Assembly (NCBI GenBank): GCA_947589595.1
Contig: CANQBV010000005.1
Location: forward strand, 23,890 to 87,889
Reading direction: 5' to 3'
Length of the DNA stretch: 64,000 bases
Source: an uncultured Clostridia bacterium
GTDB taxonomy: Bacteria; Bacillota; Clostridia; Oscillospirales; SIG627
Shown: positions 10,801-19,726 of the stretch, piece by piece
Layout: the number at the start of each line of letters is the position of its first letter
Numbering within the stretch: the first letter of the stretch is position 1
The notes under the pieces: model-generated
The model's input: the letters and a program-made list of their open reading frames with translations, nothing else
The model's database searches: none
What the model was told of the DNA's origin: nothing
Position numbers and translations under genes: made by a program

Positions 10801-12005
10801 AAAAAATCGGGCTTTTTGACCTGATCCTTGTCGAAAAAAGACAAAAAATCGATTTGGCCGATTTTGTTTGGTGCTTTGCGGCTTCCAAGCATCTGGCCTT
10901 TGCCGGTCATTTTTCGCAAGGGTATCAAAGCAGTGCGCGCGAAATTGATCTTTCCGGATCTGCGTTTGATTATCTGTGGCAGATCGCCGAGAAAAAGTAC
11001 AGTCTTTCCGCGGTTTACGAAAACTCGCCTGCCATTACCGCAGTCAAAAGCGCACTCTGTAGAGCCGACCGTTCCGACTCCCGTTGCTATACCGTGCCCG
11101 ACTCCGCGAAATCCAAAGCGCTGCAGCTTATTTCCGTGCGTGGATTTTTTGATCAGGAAGTACCCTTGGCCAATATGCCGGAAGCAGAGGCGATCGTTGA
11201 TGCCCTGATCCAAAATGCAGATATCCTGTCGGAAAAATCTGTCTCTGTAATTGCGGCGACCAAAGAGCAGAAGGAAGCGATCGTTCGGCTATTGGCGCAG
11301 AAGCTGTATCAGCAGAATTCTTTGGCGGAAAAAATGCTCGGCAGCGAAAAACACCTTTTCCTGTCTTCTTTGGAAGAAGAGATTCATTCTGCCGACATCG
11401 TCTATTTTTCCACGGTATTTGCGGTAGACCGCAGTACCTACGGCTCGCGCTTGCCGCACCTGTTTTCCCAGTCTTTCGGTACTTTGCCGAAGGCCCAGCT
11501 TTCCGCGGTGGTATCGGCGGCTCGTGAAAAAATCCATATTGTAACCAGCTTTTCTTCTGAGGACCTTAGTTATTCTCCGTCGATTATCAACGCCGACTCC
11601 TCGTTTGCGCTTTTCTATCAGCTTGCGCTGGCGCCGGCGTCCAATTCCAGCTATATAGCCGGTACTTCTCCGGTGGGGAGCAGCTTTGTAAAGCGTCTGG
11701 AGTCGGAATTAGTGCAGCAGGGCTATTGCGTTGAGTCCGGCGTACAGAGCGGCCGGTATTATATTGACCTTGCAGTGAAAGACAAAAGTGGCAATTTTGT
11801 ACTCGGTATTATTTCCGACCAATCGGTAATGAACCAAAAAGCGCACATTTCCGCGATCGAAATGCAAAATGAAGCTGCCTTTTCCAAGTGTGGCTGGCAA
11901 ATCTATCGGTTGCGCAGCACCGATTGCTTTGACCGCTTTGAGCGAGAACTGGATCATATCCTTGCCATTTTAAACCCGCCTGCCGAAGAAATCGATTGGA
12001 TCTAG
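7821..12005 (+). CDS. Large DUF4011/SF1-helicase/MTES_1575-like protein with apparently inactivated motifs
   Basis: 1394 aa uninterrupted; 'FDLILVEKRQK', 'QHGTGATTL', 'LSAVVSAAREKIHIVTSF', C-term 'YYIDLAVKDKSGNFVLGIISDQ...CGWQIYRLRSTDCF' align in order with helicase and Vsr-like nuclease domains of this family (from memory). Confidence 0.7.
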   Translation: MIKASFFHKKVYSFGIYHAGYSLFDSILLQNLEDAPLSYLKISVKTIPNVILHAECEIPFLAPEGFSVISGDFIQPAPEKLVSLREITMVRVLLSVSDQEGQTLYSSESSLTLLPYDHFAGYLTYAESLAFFVTPNQPEVQEISATLKGLNTNNAVHTLYNGIKEKKLTYAAENYFDSAPCRLRLPELILQRRGGNALELCVLFSSVMEALGKSCVLISTPKGKSFVGIETESHQNPMVTVMTKQRKNLDGYLFLDGSYLAYGSELSYDNAIYRSKHFLEMTDEKLIMVDLAAARKMHLIPLPNRVWEESGSVLSAAREGESSGNFSEYLALMQRYSSDSRITSVLTGKKLYITTAKNAPLFDADLDVNQNKLLNKILNSDFTLIRAQHGTGATTLFSHAAFYALKSKKNVLYIPDEGYNSADFANTCASFFDPAFVLDLTSRSYSSVRNVKEEEFNGIFEEHQNIFDEKDAIRTSFEEMDRYYAALEGSKGITSSFLAASDRYHQFRDASASLVFSPEQIGLLNEKMAQQWFATLSEALKCAEEAGGVFENPLEFIRQKDFSYELKSKLISQLENLLHSVELIIDLRDRVLSRLASPIKLNSVARLQAFCDLTKIFLEFESIPTAFFENQPEIEENFQKLTKLIQAKIENEQIEEIISISFEPTIFELPAEENHSRWKELSGDKSLKGMSQRYSLQKNIKRYLRPNCDVKNIEYVLSRLAAYQRNLVLIEETTPLALHLTDVDVSVGEEEREHLKEIADLCYQGYVIFAANFPNENIGILISDIASYLKDEDFVSSCRELRNRYEDFISNKQSFEWTALNDLDRYSSRFMTESDDYFSCLYAELTKIFAAMNRLNSWCAWLFQRDACLHIGLKNVVLALETGSILPQDMKKAFLRAFFKGICEYNFISHPELVPGKFDFEEKKEIIRQAKGRLLAFQKAELDSMLSIEKLNARNELPQNRDLQDLIENDPQSFCAIYPCVIADMKTAKELFAEKIGLFDLILVEKRQKIDLADFVWCFAASKHLAFAGHFSQGYQSSAREIDLSGSAFDYLWQIAEKKYSLSAVYENSPAITAVKSALCRADRSDSRCYTVPDSAKSKALQLISVRGFFDQEVPLANMPEAEAIVDALIQNADILSEKSVSVIAATKEQKEAIVRLLAQKLYQQNSLAEKMLGSEKHLFLSSLEEEIHSADIVYFSTVFAVDRSTYGSRLPHLFSQSFGTLPKAQLSAVVSAAREKIHIVTSFSSEDLSYSPSIINADSSFALFYQLALAPASNSSYIAGTSPVGSSFVKRLESELVQQGYCVESGVQSGRYYIDLAVKDKSGNFVLGIISDQSVMNQKAHISAIEMQNEAAFSKCGWQIYRLRSTDCFDRFERELDHILAILNPPAEEIDWI

Positions 12006-12055
12006 CATAAATTTTCATCCGCACCCATACAATGCTAGCGAAAGGAGTGGATGAA

Positions 12056-12481
12056 ATGGATACGCAAAAAAAGGAAAAAAATCCGATTCAGATCCCGTTT
12101 TTATGCCTGTCTCTGGCGATTTTTATTGCCGTCTTTTTTGTGCTTCAATTGATTTTTACTTTTATACTTTCCAAAATCAATCATTATGAAAACTTTTATT
12201 CTGTTTTTTATTACGCCAGCTATCTTTTAGCGGGGCTTCTTCTGGCCGTCTTAGCAAAACACACCAAGGAAGCGGCGTTTCTGCATGTGATCTTGCTTTC
12301 GCTTTTGAGTGTTCTGGTTTTGTTTGGCATTGGTATTTTACTCGGCGGAAATCAGTTCGATTTTAAATCTTTCGCCATCGGCGCGGTGATTTTGGTTGGT
12401 TCTGCCTGCCTGTTCCTGTTTTTGCTGGGACTCTTGAAGCAAAAGAAAAAGAAAGGAAATTCCAAATTTAAATTTCGATAA
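12056..12481 (+). CDS. Small integral membrane protein, hypothetical
   Basis: Likely start MDTQKKEKNPIQIPF; four hydrophobic segments. Confidence 0.7.
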   Translation: MDTQKKEKNPIQIPFLCLSLAIFIAVFFVLQLIFTFILSKINHYENFYSVFYYASYLLAGLLLAVLAKHTKEAAFLHVILLSLLSVLVLFGIGILLGGNQFDFKSFAIGAVILVGSACLFLFLLGLLKQKKKKGNSKFKFR

Positions 12482-12492
12482 GGAAAAGAAGG

Positions 12493-13122
12493 ATGTTAAA
12501 AAAGAAAAGTCGTTCCCGAAAGATCCTTTTCATTGTGTCCGCAGTTCTTTTTGTGGTTTTCATTGCGGCTGTCGTTGTCGGCGGCGTTTGGTACTGGAAA
12601 TACAGAAACGCCCAAAAGAACCCCTCAACTACGGAAAAGCCGATCGTCTATTACCCCGCGGATTATGAAAAAGATATTTTGCAGGATCAGGTGTATCTTG
12701 CCTATGACCGCGATCTATATTATACCAACGGATCGGTTACCATGGCCTACAATGAGAACGACCGGGATATCGCTTCGGAGGAATGTCTGTTCTTTTTGGA
12801 TTATTTTCATTCGGTGATTACCGGGGATTATGAATCCTATCCGTCCTATTTTGTCGCAGATTATTTTGAAATATCGCCCAAATTTACCATGCAAATGATA
12901 TATGATCTGCAAGTCACCGTACATTCAATCTCCACTGTGACCCTGAACGGGACTGAAACCACGGCGTATAATTTTGTGGTTCGGTATAAAATTCATCGCA
13001 ACAACGGCACTTTCCGAACCGGAATTTATTCCGATACTGCGGTACCGCAGGTTTACCAACTGGTGCGCGACGCCGAAGGGAAATATCGGATCTACGATAT
13101 TCTGAAAGTCGGATACGAATGA
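12493..13122 (+). CDS. Membrane-anchored hypothetical protein
   Basis: 209 aa; 'KSRSRKILFIVSAVLFVVFIAAVVVGGVWYWKY' TM then extracytoplasmic domain. Confidence 0.75.
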   Translation: MLKKKSRSRKILFIVSAVLFVVFIAAVVVGGVWYWKYRNAQKNPSTTEKPIVYYPADYEKDILQDQVYLAYDRDLYYTNGSVTMAYNENDRDIASEECLFFLDYFHSVITGDYESYPSYFVADYFEISPKFTMQMIYDLQVTVHSISTVTLNGTETTAYNFVVRYKIHRNNGTFRTGIYSDTAVPQVYQLVRDAEGKYRIYDILKVGYE

Positions 13123-13862
13123 AGCTGAACCGAAAATCAATTGAGCTTTTTTGCCGCGAAGAAAAAATTACCGGTCTGATTTTGGAAGAAACAGAATCCA
13201 CCAATCTCGTTTTGAAAAATAAAATCAAAACACACAAGCCCGTACCGGATTTTGTCGCGACTACGTTTCAGACAGCCGGCCGTGGGCGGCATGGAAAAAG
13301 CTTTTTTTCACCAAAGGACTGTGGATTGTATGTGACATTTTGCTTTCCCAGGGGGAATTTTCCTTTCCCAGAGGCTGTCACTCCCTTGGCCGCTTTGGCG
13401 TGCCGGGATGCGATTTTGGAAACGTTTTCCGTCTCCTGCGGGATTAAATGGGTGAACGACCTGTATCTGAAAGGAAAAAAAGTCTGTGGAATTTTGTGTG
13501 AGGCAGTTGAAGACCAAATTTTGATCGGGATCGGAGTCAATATTCTCTCTTCGCCGCAGATTCCCGCCGAGATCCAAAAAATATACGGTGCGCTGGATCC
13601 CTTGGATTGCAAGGATTATTCAAAACTCCTGAAAAACATGGATCTGGCAATCAAAAAAAGATCTCTTCAAAAAAAAGAGATCCTAATACAAGATTACACA
13701 AGGTTTTGTTTTCATATCGGAAAAAGAGTTTCCTTTTTCCATCAAGGAAAAGAAACGACCGGAATTTGCCAGGGCATTGATGACAGTTTTCATCTGATCG
13801 TTCTCTCGCAAGAGAAAGAATTCTGCCTTTCCTCCGGTGAAATTTCGATTCAAATCCATTAA
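13119..13862 (+). CDS. birA: Biotin--[acetyl-CoA-carboxylase] ligase
   Basis: 247 aa; 'ESTN', 'QTAGRGRHGKSFFSPKDCGLYVTF', 'IKWVNDLYLKGKKVCGILCEA', 'IGIGVNI'; no N-terminal HTH. Confidence 0.92.
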   Translation: MKLNRKSIELFCREEKITGLILEETESTNLVLKNKIKTHKPVPDFVATTFQTAGRGRHGKSFFSPKDCGLYVTFCFPRGNFPFPEAVTPLAALACRDAILETFSVSCGIKWVNDLYLKGKKVCGILCEAVEDQILIGIGVNILSSPQIPAEIQKIYGALDPLDCKDYSKLLKNMDLAIKKRSLQKKEILIQDYTRFCFHIGKRVSFFHQGKETTGICQGIDDSFHLIVLSQEKEFCLSSGEISIQIH

Positions 13863-13889
13863 AAAAGCGGGCATAAGCCCGCTTTTTTT
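13862..13889. terminator. Bidirectional intrinsic terminator
   Basis: AAAAAAGCGGGC-ataa-GCCCGCTTTTTTT. Confidence 0.85.
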
Positions 13890-13995
13890 ATCCGAAGAAA
13901 TAGGGGATTGCCTGCGCAAAAATCGTAATCACGAAAAGGAGCGCCAAAATGATGGCCATTATGCGAATAACCCACTTTTTTGTGTTGCTTTTCAT
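13888..13995 (-). CDS. 35-aa single-TM membrane peptide (not in supplied ORF track)
   Basis: Translates to MKSNTKKWVIRIMAIILALLFVITIFAQAIPYFFG*; strong RBS GGAAAGGAGAAAATAC upstream of ATG; 21 bp after the stop of the solute-binding lipoprotein gene. Confidence 0.7.
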   Translation of the reverse strand: MKSNTKKWVIRIMAIILALLFVITIFAQAIPYFFG

Positions 13996-14016
13996 GTATT
14001 TTCTCCTTTCCCTGAC

Positions 14017-15450
14017 TTAATTCAGATGGATGTTGTCCAAATAGGTTTCAAAAAGACGACTGTAGCTTTTGTAAAGATCGTCAAATTTGGCGTCGGTAGA
14101 AAGCACGCGGTATACCAGCGTGTAGGTCGCAGCGGAATAAGTCGTTTCAATTTCCCCGAAAAAATAGGCGGGGTCATAATAGGGCACCGAAATGGCCTCT
14201 TTTAGGGTGTAGCCGGAGTTTTCATCGGTCAGGTAAGAATTTAAATATAAAGTCAAAAAGGAATCGACCACGGTGTTGTAGGAGGAAGCAAAGAGGGCCG
14301 AGGTCACAACGCCGGACATCGAAAGATTCGGCACGCCCTTCGGAATACAGGCCAGCTGATATTTCGGCTGCATATAGGAATAATAGTTCTCCTGATTGAT
14401 ATCCAATTTCGGCATCGGCGCAATCCCCCACGAAAAGTCGTTTGTGGTGATGCTTTCAATATCCGAAAGCGGGGCAATACAAAAGAGGATCCTTCCTTTG
14501 GAAAAGGTTTCCGCCGTACCGGAGACATTGGAGAAATAAGTTGGCGAGTGATAAAGAATATTATCCGCCTGGTCTAAAAAGGAGCGGGTCGTTTCTTGAT
14601 TATAAATCAATTTCGGGCGCTGTGAATAGGTATTATCTAAAAAGCGTAAACCGCTTGCCGCCCAAAAAACAGAGCTAAGCGTTTCCTGATTGTAGGGAGA
14701 GCCAAAGCCGTAAACCTTCCAGCCATCTACACGATCCAGCGCATAGACTTCTTCACAGTAGATCAAAAAGTTTTCAAAATCCCACTGCTTATCTTCGATC
14801 AACTGGTAAAGATCGGGAAGCCCCGCTTTTTCCAGCAAATACTGATTAAAATATAGTACAAAAATATTCGAAGGATCAAAAGTAAAATCACCGCCCAACG
14901 CATAGGTATTGCTTCCAATGGTTGTGGCGTTGACAGCGTCGGCAAAAAAGTACGGCGCGGAAAGATCTAAAAATGGAACCGAATGAAGATTATAAAGCGC
15001 ATCATCGCTCACCAAAAGCTGCACTTTATCGACCTTCAACAAAGCCAAATCACAAAAATCCGTACCCGCCAAAGCTTCCGCACGCACACGGTCGTAAATC
15101 GTGGGCAGGCCGCTGTCTTCTGCAAGCTTGATTTTGATATTATATTTTTTTTCAACGATCTGATTTCTCAGATATATTTTTTGATTGATCAAATTAGAGC
15201 CACCGGAGGGCATGATCAAAGAAACGTCATCGGTTGCAATACGAAAATCCGCTCCGCAGAAATCCTTCTCCGGAAGGCTGTCCAACTGCGTTTGCGCGTC
15301 TTCCGAAAGCGCCGAAAGATCGGGTTTCAAAGACTCCTGCGTTTCCGGTTCTCCGGTCGTAACTTCTCTCGGCGCCTGTTCACAGGAAACAAAAGCAAAC
15401 AGAGAAAAGAAGACGGCGACCGCTAAAAGTAAAGAAATCAATTTTTTCAT
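14017..15450 (-). CDS. Extracellular solute-binding lipoprotein (ABC-type family 1-like), orphan
   Basis: Start MKKLISLLLAVAVFFSLFAFVSC lipobox; body resembles extracellular sugar-binding proteins ('SWGIAPMPKLD'). Confidence 0.75.
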   Translation of the reverse strand: MKKLISLLLAVAVFFSLFAFVSCEQAPREVTTGEPETQESLKPDLSALSEDAQTQLDSLPEKDFCGADFRIATDDVSLIMPSGGSNLINQKIYLRNQIVEKKYNIKIKLAEDSGLPTIYDRVRAEALAGTDFCDLALLKVDKVQLLVSDDALYNLHSVPFLDLSAPYFFADAVNATTIGSNTYALGGDFTFDPSNIFVLYFNQYLLEKAGLPDLYQLIEDKQWDFENFLIYCEEVYALDRVDGWKVYGFGSPYNQETLSSVFWAASGLRFLDNTYSQRPKLIYNQETTRSFLDQADNILYHSPTYFSNVSGTAETFSKGRILFCIAPLSDIESITTNDFSWGIAPMPKLDINQENYYSYMQPKYQLACIPKGVPNLSMSGVVTSALFASSYNTVVDSFLTLYLNSYLTDENSGYTLKEAISVPYYDPAYFFGEIETTYSAATYTLVYRVLSTDAKFDDLYKSYSRLFETYLDNIHLN

Positions 15451-15570
15451 TGCTCCACCACTTTCCGGGATTATTTTACCAAAATAGCAGGGGAAAGTCA
15501 AGAAGGCTTTCTTGCAAAATGGCAAAACATATGATAAGATAAATTGAAGTATAAAAAACGGGAGAATCCT

Positions 15571-16335
15571 ATGACACCGCTTGAGATCAAGGCAGTTAAA
15601 TTCCGCAATGCATTATCGCGCGCCTTTCCCTCTGACAAAGCCCATCACTTTACGTCGGCCATTATCACTGCCGCGGGAAGCGGAATCCGGATGGGCGGCG
15701 TTTCCAAGCAGCTTTTTCCGATCCTCGGAAAACCCTGCATTGTATATTCGCTTTTGGCTTTTCAGGAAAGCAGCAGTATCAATGAAATTATTATAACCGC
15801 AAAACCCGAAGAAATCGAGAGGATCCAAAGAATCTGCCGGGAACACCAAATCACAAAGCTTGCTGCCGTCGTTCCCGGCGGGAAAACGCGTCAGGAATCG
15901 GTGGCGAACGGGTTTCAATATCTTCACAAAAAGAGTGAAATCGTCGCCATTCATGACGGTGCCCGTCCTTTAATTACAAAAGAGGACATCGATCTTTTGG
16001 TGAAGAAAGCTGCACGGTGCGGCGCCAGCTGCGCAGCCAATAGAATGGTTGACACCGTAAAAAAGGCCGACGTCAAAGGCTATATTACTGAAACCGTTCC
16101 GAGAGAAGAGCTGTTTACTGTGCAGACACCACAGGTCTTTCAGGCCGATATTTACCGGGTTTCTCTGGCGCTGGCAGCGCGCGATCACCTGGTGGTTACC
16201 GACGATTGTTCGATTCTGGAACACGCCGGATTTCCCATTTTCCTGTGCGAAACCGGAAAAGAAAATATCAAGCTCACGACACAGCAGGATCTGGAACTGA
16301 TCACTGCTATTTTAAAGGAGAGAAGCCATGTTTGA
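15571..16335 (+). CDS. ispD: 2-C-methyl-D-erythritol 4-phosphate cytidylyltransferase
   Basis: 'AIITAAGSGIRMGGVSKQLFPILGKPCIVYSL', 'VAIHDGARPLI', 'TDDCSILEHAG'; overlaps ispF. Confidence 0.94.
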   Translation: MTPLEIKAVKFRNALSRAFPSDKAHHFTSAIITAAGSGIRMGGVSKQLFPILGKPCIVYSLLAFQESSSINEIIITAKPEEIERIQRICREHQITKLAAVVPGGKTRQESVANGFQYLHKKSEIVAIHDGARPLITKEDIDLLVKKAARCGASCAANRMVDTVKKADVKGYITETVPREELFTVQTPQVFQADIYRVSLALAARDHLVVTDDCSILEHAGFPIFLCETGKENIKLTTQQDLELITAILKERSHV

Positions 16336-16810
16336 TTTCAGAATCGGCCATGGGTATGACGTTCACCGCCTGACAACCGGTCGAAAACTGATGCTCGGCT
16401 GTGTGGAAATTCCGTACGAGCTGGGACTTTTGGGGCATTCCGACGCCGACGTTCTTTGTCACGCCATTGCCGACGCCATGCTCGGCGCCTGTGCGCTGGG
16501 AGACATCGGACGGCATTTTCCCGATCAGGATAAAAAATTCGAAGGAGTAAGCGGCGAATTCATTTTGAGGGCTACCATGAAAATCTGTGCCGAAAAAGGA
16601 TTTTCCGTAGGAAATATCGATTCGGTTATTATTGCACAAAAACCAAAGCTGGCTCCGTTTCTTATAAAAATGCAGGAACAAATTGCCGCGTCGCTCGGCA
16701 TTGAGCCAAACCTTGTCAATATCAAAGCCACTACCGAAGAAAAGCTGGGCTTTACCGGCGCCGGCGAGGGAATTGCAGCACACGCCGTTTGCCTGATGAA
16801 AAAATCGTAA
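16328..16810 (+). CDS. ispF: 2-C-methyl-D-erythritol 2,4-cyclodiphosphate synthase
   Basis: 160 aa; 'RIGHGYDVHRL', 'LLGHSDADVLCHAIADAMLGA', 'IKATTEEKLGFTGAGEGIAAHAV'. Confidence 0.97.
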   Translation: MFDFRIGHGYDVHRLTTGRKLMLGCVEIPYELGLLGHSDADVLCHAIADAMLGACALGDIGRHFPDQDKKFEGVSGEFILRATMKICAEKGFSVGNIDSVIIAQKPKLAPFLIKMQEQIAASLGIEPNLVNIKATTEEKLGFTGAGEGIAAHAVCLMKKS

Positions 16811-16811
16811 A

Positions 16812-16852
16812 GAAAAGCACTTTTGACAGTTATCCTGTCAAAAGTGCTTTCT
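16812..16852. terminator. Bidirectional intrinsic terminator
   Basis: GAAAAGCACTTTTGACAG-ttatc-CTGTCAAAAGTGCTTTC. Confidence 0.85.
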
Positions 16853-16862
16853 TCTGAAAGGC

Positions 16863-19490
16863 TTATGAAAAGAGTTTTTGGTAAGTGGAAAGGATATTTT
16901 CCAATGCATTCTGATAGGCTTTTAATTTATCCTTTTCACCGTTGACAACCTTTTCCGGCGCTTTGGAAACAAACTGTTCATTCGAAAGCTTTGCCACAAT
17001 ACGCTCAATTTCGCAGAGCGTTTTTTCTTTTTCGCTTTCCAGGCGCGCCTTTTCGGCAACAGGATCCAAAAGCTCCAGCAAAGGAATGAAAACAGAGGCG
17101 GCGTCCGTTGCGATCGCTACGCTCTTTTCCGGGTCAAAATCACGGTCGAAATGGACTTCGCCGGCGCCGGCAAGCCGCATCAGAAACGCGGTGCTTTCTT
17201 CAAAGTCTTTTTGTGCTTCGGTTTCAATGTAAATCGGTACCTTTTTGGAGGCCGGTACATTCATTTCATTGCGGCGGTTGCGAATCGCCACGATCACGGC
17301 GATGATTTTTTCCAGGCTTTCTTCTTCCGCAGGGAAATTCAGATCCTCGCGGGCTTCCGGCCAGGCAGAGATCATAATGCTTTCGCCCTCATGCGGGAAT
17401 TTCTGCCAAATTTCTTCGGTAATAAAGGGCATAAATGGATGCAGCAGCTTCAAGGTCGAGGTAAATACAAACGCCAGGGTATTCTGGGCTGCGTCCCGCG
17501 TGGGGCAGTCTTCGTCAAAAAGACGGGGCTTTACCAGTTCAATATACCAGTCGCAGAACACATCCCAAATAAAATCATAAAGCTTCGCCAGAGCAACGCC
17601 CAATTCATAGCGATCCAGATTTTCACTGACTTCGCGGCAAACCCGATTGAATTTCGTCAGAACCCATTTATCCTCAATTGCAAGTCCGGAAAGGGTAGCA
17701 GGATCGGAAACAGTTTTGACTTTCAGGTTCATGAGGATATAGCGCGCAGCGTTCCATATCTTATTGGCAAAGTTGCGTGCGGATTCAATCCTTTCATCGG
17801 AAAAGCGCATATCGTTTCCGGGGGAATTGTTGCTGGCAAGTGCAAATCGGAGCGCATCGGCGCCGTATTGATCGATAATCAGCAACGGATCGATCCCGTT
17901 GCCGAGCGATTTCGACATTTTTCTTCCCTTGGCGTCACGCACAAGGCCGTGGATCAGCACATCGTGAAACGGCTTTTCACCCATGTATTCCAGCCCGGAG
18001 AAAATCATTCTCGAAACCCAGAAGGTAATGATATCATACCCGGTCACAAGCGTACTGGTGGGGTAAAAGCGTTTTAAGTCTTCCGTTTCTTCCGGCCAGC
18101 CGAGCGTAGAGAATGGCCAGAGAGCGGAGGAAAACCAGGTGTCCAGCGTATCGGGATCCTGGCGCATGGGTTTGTGGCAATGCGGGCATTCGGCGTGGTT
18201 TTCTTTGGTCACGATCATTTCCCCGCAATCATCGCAGAAAAACGCGGGGATTCGGTGACCCCACCAAAGCTGACGGGAAATGCACCAGTCGCGGATATTG
18301 CGCATCCAGTGAAAATAGTTTTTACTGAAACGATCCGGAATAAATCGAATATCACCGCTTTCAACAGCCTCGATCGCCGGCTTTGCCAAAGGCTCCATTT
18401 TCACAAACCACTGCATGGAAACACGCGGCTCTACCGTAGTGCCGCAGCGGTAGCAGGTGCCGACGTTGTGGCTGTAATCTTCCGTTTTGATCAGAAATCC
18501 TTCTTTTTCCAGATCTGCGACGATGGCCTTACGGGCCGCATAACGGTCCATTCCGGCGTAGGCAGGAAATTCTTCGGTGATTTTGGCGTCCTCGGTCATG
18601 CAGTTGATGATCGGCAAATCGTGACGTTTTCCGACTTCAAAGTCGTTCGGATCATGCGCCGGGGTAATTTTTACCACGCCGGTTCCAAAATCCATTTCCA
18701 CATAGTCGTCGGCAACAACGGGGATCTCTCTGCCAACCAGCGGCAGAATGACTGTTTTTCCGACCGCATCCTTATAACGTTCGTCTTTGGGATTGACGGC
18801 AACCGCGGTATCGCCCAAAAGAGTTTCCGGCCTCGTGGTGGCCAATTCCAAATACCCAGAGCCGTCTTTGAAGGGATAGCGCAAATGCCAGAAGTGGCCG
18901 GCCTGATCTTCGTATTCTACTTCCGCATCGGAAATCGAGGTCAAGCAATGCGGGCACCAGTTGATGATCCGCTCCCCGCGGTAAATGAGCCCTTTTTCAT
19001 AAAGGCGCACGAAAACTTCCTTCACGGCCTTGGAACAGCCCTCGTCCATGGTAAACCGCTCGCGGGACCAATCGCAGGAGGAGCCCATTTTTTTCAGTTG
19101 GGAAATAATTCTGCCGCCGTATTGCTCTTTCCATTTCCAGGCACGCTCCAAAAAGCCCTCTCTGCCGACGTCTTCTTTGGAAAGGCCTTCTTTGCGCATC
19201 GCTTCTACAATTTTTGCCTCGGTAGCAATCGAAGCGTGATCCGTGCCCGGCAGCCAGAGTGTGCAGAACCCGCGCATTCTTTTATAACGTACCAAAATAT
19301 CCTGCAGCGTATTGTCCAGCGCATGCCCCATATGGAGCTGACCGGTAATATTCGGCGGCGGGATCACAATCGTAAAGGAGGGTTTATCGCCCACGGTATC
19401 GGGTTTAAAATATCCTTTTTCGCACCAGTTTTGATAAATACGGTCTTCAAAGCTTTTCGGATCGTAATTTTTTTCCAATAATTCTGCCAT
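16863..19490 (-). CDS. valS: Valyl-tRNA synthetase
   Basis: 875 aa; '[21 protein letters not shown]', '[14 protein letters not shown]', C-terminal coiled coil. Confidence 0.97.
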   Translation of the reverse strand: MAELLEKNYDPKSFEDRIYQNWCEKGYFKPDTVGDKPSFTIVIPPPNITGQLHMGHALDNTLQDILVRYKRMRGFCTLWLPGTDHASIATEAKIVEAMRKEGLSKEDVGREGFLERAWKWKEQYGGRIISQLKKMGSSCDWSRERFTMDEGCSKAVKEVFVRLYEKGLIYRGERIINWCPHCLTSISDAEVEYEDQAGHFWHLRYPFKDGSGYLELATTRPETLLGDTAVAVNPKDERYKDAVGKTVILPLVGREIPVVADDYVEMDFGTGVVKITPAHDPNDFEVGKRHDLPIINCMTEDAKITEEFPAYAGMDRYAARKAIVADLEKEGFLIKTEDYSHNVGTCYRCGTTVEPRVSMQWFVKMEPLAKPAIEAVESGDIRFIPDRFSKNYFHWMRNIRDWCISRQLWWGHRIPAFFCDDCGEMIVTKENHAECPHCHKPMRQDPDTLDTWFSSALWPFSTLGWPEETEDLKRFYPTSTLVTGYDIITFWVSRMIFSGLEYMGEKPFHDVLIHGLVRDAKGRKMSKSLGNGIDPLLIIDQYGADALRFALASNNSPGNDMRFSDERIESARNFANKIWNAARYILMNLKVKTVSDPATLSGLAIEDKWVLTKFNRVCREVSENLDRYELGVALAKLYDFIWDVFCDWYIELVKPRLFDEDCPTRDAAQNTLAFVFTSTLKLLHPFMPFITEEIWQKFPHEGESIMISAWPEAREDLNFPAEEESLEKIIAVIVAIRNRRNEMNVPASKKVPIYIETEAQKDFEESTAFLMRLAGAGEVHFDRDFDPEKSVAIATDAASVFIPLLELLDPVAEKARLESEKEKTLCEIERIVAKLSNEQFVSKAPEKVVNGEKDKLKAYQNALENILSTYQKLFS

Positions 19491-19726
19491 AGCAGTACCT
19501 CTTTCTTTTCATATTCCGTGTTTTGTGTGATCTGAATTCAATTTTCAGACTCGGTCTCTGCTGGTAACTGCTTTGATGATTTTCATGGTTTCCTCGATTC
19601 AAAGTGATTCGTATTATTATACTTCAAATTATCAGAAAATGCAATAGTTTTTCAAGCATTTTCGCATTTACCCAGTGAATAGAAAGATTTGGTTGCCCCC
19701 ATAATAAGAAAAAATACTTTTTTTGG

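Noticed and set aside
10476-11213. 245-aa minus-strand ORF inside the 1394-aa gene
   Set aside because: Antisense shadow ORF; sense-strand protein shows domain-order homology.
18174-19481. 435-aa plus-strand ORF opposite valS (also 17151..18077)
   Set aside because: Antisense to a clear valS; an open reading frame produced by codon composition on the opposite strand, no protein-family signature.
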